This document shows positions 60,073 through 64,000 of a DNA stretch of 64,000 nucleotides, piece by piece. The translations under genes were made by a program, and so were the position numbers. Under the pieces are notes generated by a model. It was given only the letters and a program-made list of their open reading frames with translations, made no database searches and had not been told where the DNA came from. Source of the DNA: DATKHR01 sp036557365 (GTDB lineage: Bacteria; Acidobacteriota; Vicinamibacteria; Vicinamibacterales; CAVVIG01). The stretch covers positions 310,001 through 374,000 of the forward strand of contig DATBHR010000098.1 of assembly GCA_036557365.1 (NCBI GenBank), given 5' to 3'. How positions within the stretch are numbered: position 1 is the first letter of the stretch; each line of letters opens with the position of its first letter.

Positions 60073-61290
60073 ATGCTGAACGCCGCGCTGATTCGCGAAA
60101 TTGAGTCAGCCGTCGCTTCGTTTGAGCAGTGGCTCGATGCGTACGGCGAGACGTCATGGGATCACCAGAGCTACTACGCGGGCCCGGTGGGCCGCAAAGC
60201 CAAGGGATTGTACTACCGCCATCGCTTACTCGGAACACTCGCCGTCGCTCCCATGGTCGCGAGCGAAGCTTTCCTGCCATCGGCGCGCTGTCTATTCTGG
60301 AAGAAACAGCGGCTGCCCATCGCGGACGCGCACTACGCGAGCGCGTTCGCATTCCTGGCAAAGAAGGACGGCCGAGAGTACCACTACGGCCGCGCTGTGC
60401 ATTTCCTTCGAGTGCTGATTGAGACGCGAAGTCCCCGGTTCGCGCGCTTCGGGTGGGGATATCCGTTCGACTGGGTGACGGCGGATGGTACTCTCGCGTC
60501 TGACACGCCCCTGATCACGACAGTTCCGTACGCGTATGAGGCCTTCGCACAGGTGTACCGGCTGGACGGCGATCGCCAATGGCTCGAGATCATGAAGTCG
60601 ATTGCCGAGCACGTCGCGGCTGACTACCAGGAATATCCCACCTCTTCCGATGCGGCGAGCTGTTCCTACACACCGCCGCCAGCCGATCAGGAAAACGTCG
60701 TCAACGCGAGCGCCTATCGCGCTTGTCTTCTAACAAAAGCGGCATACGACCTCGGAGAACCTCGCTACAAAGACGCGGCTTGCCGGAATCTAAATTTCGT
60801 GCTTGCGGCCCAGAGTGCTGACGGGTCATGGCGTTACGCGACCGACGAGCGGCGAAGCTTCATTGATCACTTTCACACGTGCTTCGTGATGAAGGCGCTC
60901 GCAAAGATCGAAGCCGTGACCGGCGATACGCGGTGTGCGATGGCGATTGAGCGCGGGGTCGACTATTACACGCGCGACTTGTTTGATGCGGACGGCTTGC
61001 CGAAGCCTTTCTCGCAGAAGCCGCGTTTTACCGTCTACCGCCGTGAGTTGTACGACTACGCGGAATGCGTAAACCTAGGCGTCCTTCTTCGCGGCCGCTT
61101 TGCGGCAATGGACGCCGCGCTGAACACCGTTGTGATCGACCTCCTGAATCGCTGGAGAAAAAGCGACGGCTCGTTCCGCGCACGCGAGCTGTTGTTCGGC
61201 TGGGACAACGTCCCGATGCATCGCTGGGCGCAATCGCAGATATTTCGGAGCCTGTCCTTCCTGCTATCCGAACTCGCCGGTGCGAGCTGA
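60073..61290 (+). CDS. Alpha/alpha-barrel protein of unknown function in the exopolysaccharide locus
   Basis: 405 aa from ATG 60073. The repeating hydrophobic-helix pattern with Trp, Tyr and Gly turns (LIRETDSPRF-like segments, GWGYPFDWVTADGTLASDTPLITTVPYAYEAFAQVYRLDGDRQWLEI, FVLAAQSADGSWRYATDERRSFIDHFHTCFVMKALAKIEAVTG) resembles alpha/alpha toroids of glycan lyases, epimerases and prenyltransferase-like folds. Catalytic residues cannot be fixed, though several Asp, His and Tyr sit in the expected inner turns (SFIDHFHT). Position suggests modification or trimming of the polymer or its precursor. Confidence 0.6.
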   Translation: MLNAALIREIESAVASFEQWLDAYGETSWDHQSYYAGPVGRKAKGLYYRHRLLGTLAVAPMVASEAFLPSARCLFWKKQRLPIADAHYASAFAFLAKKDGREYHYGRAVHFLRVLIETRSPRFARFGWGYPFDWVTADGTLASDTPLITTVPYAYEAFAQVYRLDGDRQWLEIMKSIAEHVAADYQEYPTSSDAASCSYTPPPADQENVVNASAYRACLLTKAAYDLGEPRYKDAACRNLNFVLAAQSADGSWRYATDERRSFIDHFHTCFVMKALAKIEAVTGDTRCAMAIERGVDYYTRDLFDADGLPKPFSQKPRFTVYRRELYDYAECVNLGVLLRGRFAAMDAALNTVVIDLLNRWRKSDGSFRARELLFGWDNVPMHRWAQSQIFRSLSFLLSELAGAS

Positions 61291-61313
61291 ATTTCGGCCG
61301 AGAAAAGGCGCAT

Positions 61314-63221
61314 ATGTGTGGAATCTGCGGTCAGTTTAACTTCGGCACAGGGGCTCCGGTCCTTCGACCATCGCTCGAGCGTATGACGACGAGCCTGACC
61401 CATCGCGGTCCAGACGATGAGGGATATCACATCGACGGCGCAGTGGGCCTTGGGTTCCGCCGGTTATCGATCATCGATCTGTCCGGCGGACACCAGCCAA
61501 TGTCCGACGCCGATCGATCGGTGTGGGTCATCTTCAACGGCGAGATCTACAACTTCCAGGAGCTTCGGGCCGAGCTTGAAGCGCACGGCCACACGTTCCG
61601 CACTCGTTCTGATACGGAAGTCATCATCCACGGCTACAAACAGTGGGGCGACGAGGTCTTGAATCGCCTGAACGGCATGTTCGGTCTGGCGCTCTGGGAC
61701 GCGCAGAACCGGCGGTTCATCGTCGCCCGCGATCCGTTCGGCATCAAGCTCGTCTACTACCGTGTCACCGCGGGCCGGTTGTATTTCGGATCGGAGATGC
61801 GCGCGGTGCTCGCGGCCGACGCGGAGCGGCGTGACGTCGATCCGGCGGCGTTGAATCTGTTCCTTCGCTACCGGTTCACACCATCGCCATACACGATTCT
61901 GAATGATGTTCGCAAGCTCGCGCCCGGCGAAATGCTGGTCGTCGAGAAGGGCGAATGCCATGTGCGCCGATGGTACCGTTATCGGCCGGAGCCGTTCGTC
62001 CCAGAGAAAACCGACGCCGAGGCTTGCGAAGAACTCAGCGCGCTGTACAAGCGTGCTCTCAAACGACATCTGATTAGCGATGTTCCAGTCGGCCTGCTCC
62101 TCAGTGGCGGTGTCGACTCCGGCATGCTGCTCTCGATGATGAATATCAACGGTCAGTCATGGCCGACGTTTACGGTCGGATACGGCTCGAGCTTTGCGGA
62201 CGACGAGCTCGCACTCGCGGCAGACACCGCACGCCGTTTCGGATCGGTGCACGCCGAAGTGCGCATTGACCGGAAGACGTTCGAGTGCACGCTGCCTCGC
62301 ATCGTGTCGTGTCTCGAGGAGCCGATCGCATCCTCGTCGATCGTACCGATGTATTTCGTCTGCGAACGCGCGCGACGCGACGTCAAGGTCGCGCTCACCG
62401 GTCAGGGGCCGGACGAGTTGCTGGGCGGATACGTCCGCCATCTCGGTGTGCGATATGGTGGGTACTGGGGCAAGCTGCCGAGGTGGCTACGAGCCCCGAT
62501 GTCGACGGGCATCAGCGCCTTACCTCGCAATGAGACATTGAAGCGCGGCATTTATGCACTCGACGTTCCGGATCGGATGCGCCGGTATCAGCGCGTGCTC
62601 TCCCTGCTGCCGGGTGAAGTAATCGACGGCCTGTTTCACCCCGATCTTGTTAGTCCGTCGACCGGAGATGCGATCGTCGAGGGATGGGCCGACCTCGCAC
62701 CCTTCATGGATCAGACCGACGAGCTCGGAGGACTGCAATACCTTGAGCTCCGTTCGACGCTCGCCGACGAGCTATTGATGTACAGCGACAAGCTGTCGAT
62801 GGCCCACAGCCTCGAACTTCGAGTGCCGTTCCTCGATAAGGAGATCGTCGAATTCGTCGAGCGGTTGCCGGCGCGCCTCAAGGTCCGCAACGGCAAGGGC
62901 AAGTGGCTCCATCGTCAGGTCGCCGCGGATCTTCTGCCGCAGGCAATTCTGAAGCGCAAGAAGCAGGGATTTGCGGTAAACGTCGTCGACGATTGGTTCG
63001 GCACCGCTGTGGCCGGCCACATGGAGGACATGCTGCTCGATCGGGAGTCTCGAATGTACGCATATCTCCAGCATTCGGCCGTTGCCAGACTATTAGACCA
63101 GCACCGTTCGAAGCAGAACGACAATCACAAAGTGCTCTTCAGTCTGGTCCTGCTGGAGCAGTGGCTACGGCAGTACGCCGCTGCCTTTCCTTCACAGCTC
63201 GCATGCGCCGGCCACGCATGA
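61314..63221 (+). CDS. asnB: Glutamine-dependent amidotransferase, asparagine synthase family (exosortase-locus type)
   Basis: 635 aa from ATG 61314, with AAGG six bases upstream. The N-terminal Ntn glutaminase starts with Cys2 (MCGICGQFNFG), HRGPDDEGYH follows and the domain ends near 190. The ATP-pyrophosphatase domain has SGGVDS (264-269). In XrtA loci this amidotransferase is thought to amidate a carboxylate on the polymer rather than make free asparagine. That fits the uronic-acid genes upstream, but the acceptor is inferred. The frame is open further upstream, yet MCGIC fixes the start. Confidence 0.92.
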   Translation: MCGICGQFNFGTGAPVLRPSLERMTTSLTHRGPDDEGYHIDGAVGLGFRRLSIIDLSGGHQPMSDADRSVWVIFNGEIYNFQELRAELEAHGHTFRTRSDTEVIIHGYKQWGDEVLNRLNGMFGLALWDAQNRRFIVARDPFGIKLVYYRVTAGRLYFGSEMRAVLAADAERRDVDPAALNLFLRYRFTPSPYTILNDVRKLAPGEMLVVEKGECHVRRWYRYRPEPFVPEKTDAEACEELSALYKRALKRHLISDVPVGLLLSGGVDSGMLLSMMNINGQSWPTFTVGYGSSFADDELALAADTARRFGSVHAEVRIDRKTFECTLPRIVSCLEEPIASSSIVPMYFVCERARRDVKVALTGQGPDELLGGYVRHLGVRYGGYWGKLPRWLRAPMSTGISALPRNETLKRGIYALDVPDRMRRYQRVLSLLPGEVIDGLFHPDLVSPSTGDAIVEGWADLAPFMDQTDELGGLQYLELRSTLADELLMYSDKLSMAHSLELRVPFLDKEIVEFVERLPARLKVRNGKGKWLHRQVAADLLPQAILKRKKQGFAVNVVDDWFGTAVAGHMEDMLLDRESRMYAYLQHSAVARLLDQHRSKQNDNHKVLFSLVLLEQWLRQYAAAFPSQLACAGHA

Positions 63222-64000
63222 ACATTTCCCAGCTTCAGCAGCCAGGAATGCACAGGGTCGGTGCAGTCGAACAGTTTCCAGCCGCCTCGTTGCCAGTAAG
63301 ACGCCCCACGATTGCTCTTCTGACGGCTGGTCGTGATCGCCCATACGCGTATGGAATGACGTCGGCGCTCGCCAGCAGAGTACGAGCGCTCGATGTCATC
63401 TGCGGGGACGATCTGAACGTCAGAGAATTTCGCGAAAAGCAAAGGATCCGCCTGTTCGTGCTTCGTCGCGACACTCTAGTTGGCACCAGCGCGGCCTCCC
63501 GAGCATTCAACATCGCGGCATATTACTGGCGATTGATTAGCTATGCTTGGCGGGCGCGTCCACGCATCTTTCACATTCTCTGGAACAACAAGTTCGATAT
63601 CATCGATCGCGTGCTTCTTACTCTGTACTATCGCGCGCTGCGCAAGCGGATTGTGTTGACTGCGCACAACGTCAACGCGGGTACCAGAGACGGCAAGGAC
63701 ACCTGGCTCAATCGGGCCACTCTGAAGTTCCAGTACCGACTAGCCGACCACATCTTCGTGCATACGGGCAAGATGAAGGCGGAGCTCAGCGCGGCATTCG
63801 GAGTCAACGAGGCCTGCGTCACGGTCGTTCCGTTCGGCATCAACAATTCGCTTCCGCATACAAATCTCACCGGCGCGGAAGCGCGGCGGCGCCTCGGAAT
63901 TGGTGCCCGCGAGAAGACGATCCTCTTCTTCGGCAATATCGCACCGTACAAAGGACTCGAATACCTCATCGAAGCGTTCGGGCAGCTCCGGGCTACGTCG
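63218..64000 (+). CDS. Glycosyltransferase family 4, truncated by the window end
   Basis: About 260 residues are visible from ATG 63218, which overlaps the amidotransferase stop (ATGA), and no stop appears before the window edge. After a variable N-terminus come PRIFHILWNNKFDIIDRVLL, RIVLTAHNVNAG and VHTGKMKAELSAAFGV, then TVVPFGINNSLP and EKTILFFGNIAPYKGLEYLIEAF. These are the acceptor and donor-domain blocks of GT-B glycosyltransferases. It continues the exopolysaccharide locus beyond the window. Confidence 0.88.
   Translation, partial: MNISQLQQPGMHRVGAVEQFPAASLPVRRPTIALLTAGRDRPYAYGMTSALASRVRALDVICGDDLNVREFREKQRIRLFVLRRDTLVGTSAASRAFNIAAYYWRLISYAWRARPRIFHILWNNKFDIIDRVLLTLYYRALRKRIVLTAHNVNAGTRDGKDTWLNRATLKFQYRLADHIFVHTGKMKAELSAAFGVNEACVTVVPFGINNSLPHTNLTGAEARRRLGIGAREKTILFFGNIAPYKGLEYLIEAFGQLRATS

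Noticed and set aside
61065..61313. N-terminal extension of the amidotransferase
   Set aside because: The catalytic Cys must follow the initiator Met directly (MCGIC), which fixes the start at 61314; the extension overlaps the preceding gene.

Overview
The window reads as chromosomal DNA of a GC-rich (about 60% by eye), Gram-negative, didermic bacterium. Outer-membrane barrels, a Wza-type exporter, a SurA-type chaperone, a heptose nucleotidyltransferase and a Wzm/Wzt transporter all imply an outer membrane. The gene mix (many NtrC-type regulators, an exosortase-type exopolysaccharide locus, a sigma-54 activator with an unusual conserved tail) suggests Acidobacteriota, possibly the Vicinamibacteria. 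That placement is inference, because no rRNA is present. No insertion sequence, tRNA, rRNA or CRISPR array was seen.

Region 1 (1-20.3 kb) is housekeeping and all on the + strand: the 3' end of yidC, a KH/R3H protein, mnmE, mnmG, rsmG, a perfect parS site, parA and parB. Next comes a selenoprotein form of selD, with an in-frame TGA followed by a bacterial SECIS-like hairpin. The F1 part of ATP synthase follows (atpHAGDC, without F0 genes), then an O-antigen-type ABC exporter (wzm/wzt), a heptose adenylyltransferase, mfd, a SurA-like isomerase and a NusG paralogue.

Region 2 (20.3-34 kb) is mixed: a VanZ-like gene, dus, a lipoprotein with Asp-rich repeats plus a barrel, a HAD phosphatase, and a minus-strand run (NtrC-type regulator, basic-tailed protein, YdcF-like, Dabb). 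It continues with a hydroxyacid dehydrogenase, a small HTH protein paired with an orphan DHp-like mini-protein, a FliA-type sigma factor behind a hairpin-rich leader, a hybrid histidine kinase, a PCYCGC protein and an EamA transporter. It ends in a non-coding stretch holding a 15-bp-stem inverted repeat and eight copies of a heptamer.

Region 3 (34-64 kb) is an exosortase (XrtA/PEP-CTERM-type) exopolysaccharide locus. It holds a degenerate receiver, a sigma-54 activator without receiver behind a candidate -24/-12 promoter, the export and chain-length machinery (Wza-type protein, barrel, Wzz-type protein, ExeA-like ATPase, tyrosine kinase), a TPR lipoprotein and an exosortase-EpsI fusion. The priming sugar transferase carries a degenerate GGDEF-like domain, and a stand-alone copy of that domain sits beside it. 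Sugar-modifying genes follow (acyltransferase, two Gfo/Idh/MocA dehydrogenases, DegT aminotransferase, deacetylase, two FemAB-like proteins, SDR), then glycosyltransferases, an O-antigen ligase/polymerase, an alpha/alpha-barrel protein, a glutamine amidotransferase of the asparagine synthase family, and a glycosyltransferase cut off by the window end. Together they would make, decorate and export a polysaccharide containing amino sugars or amidated uronic acids. No exosortase substrate was recognised in the window.
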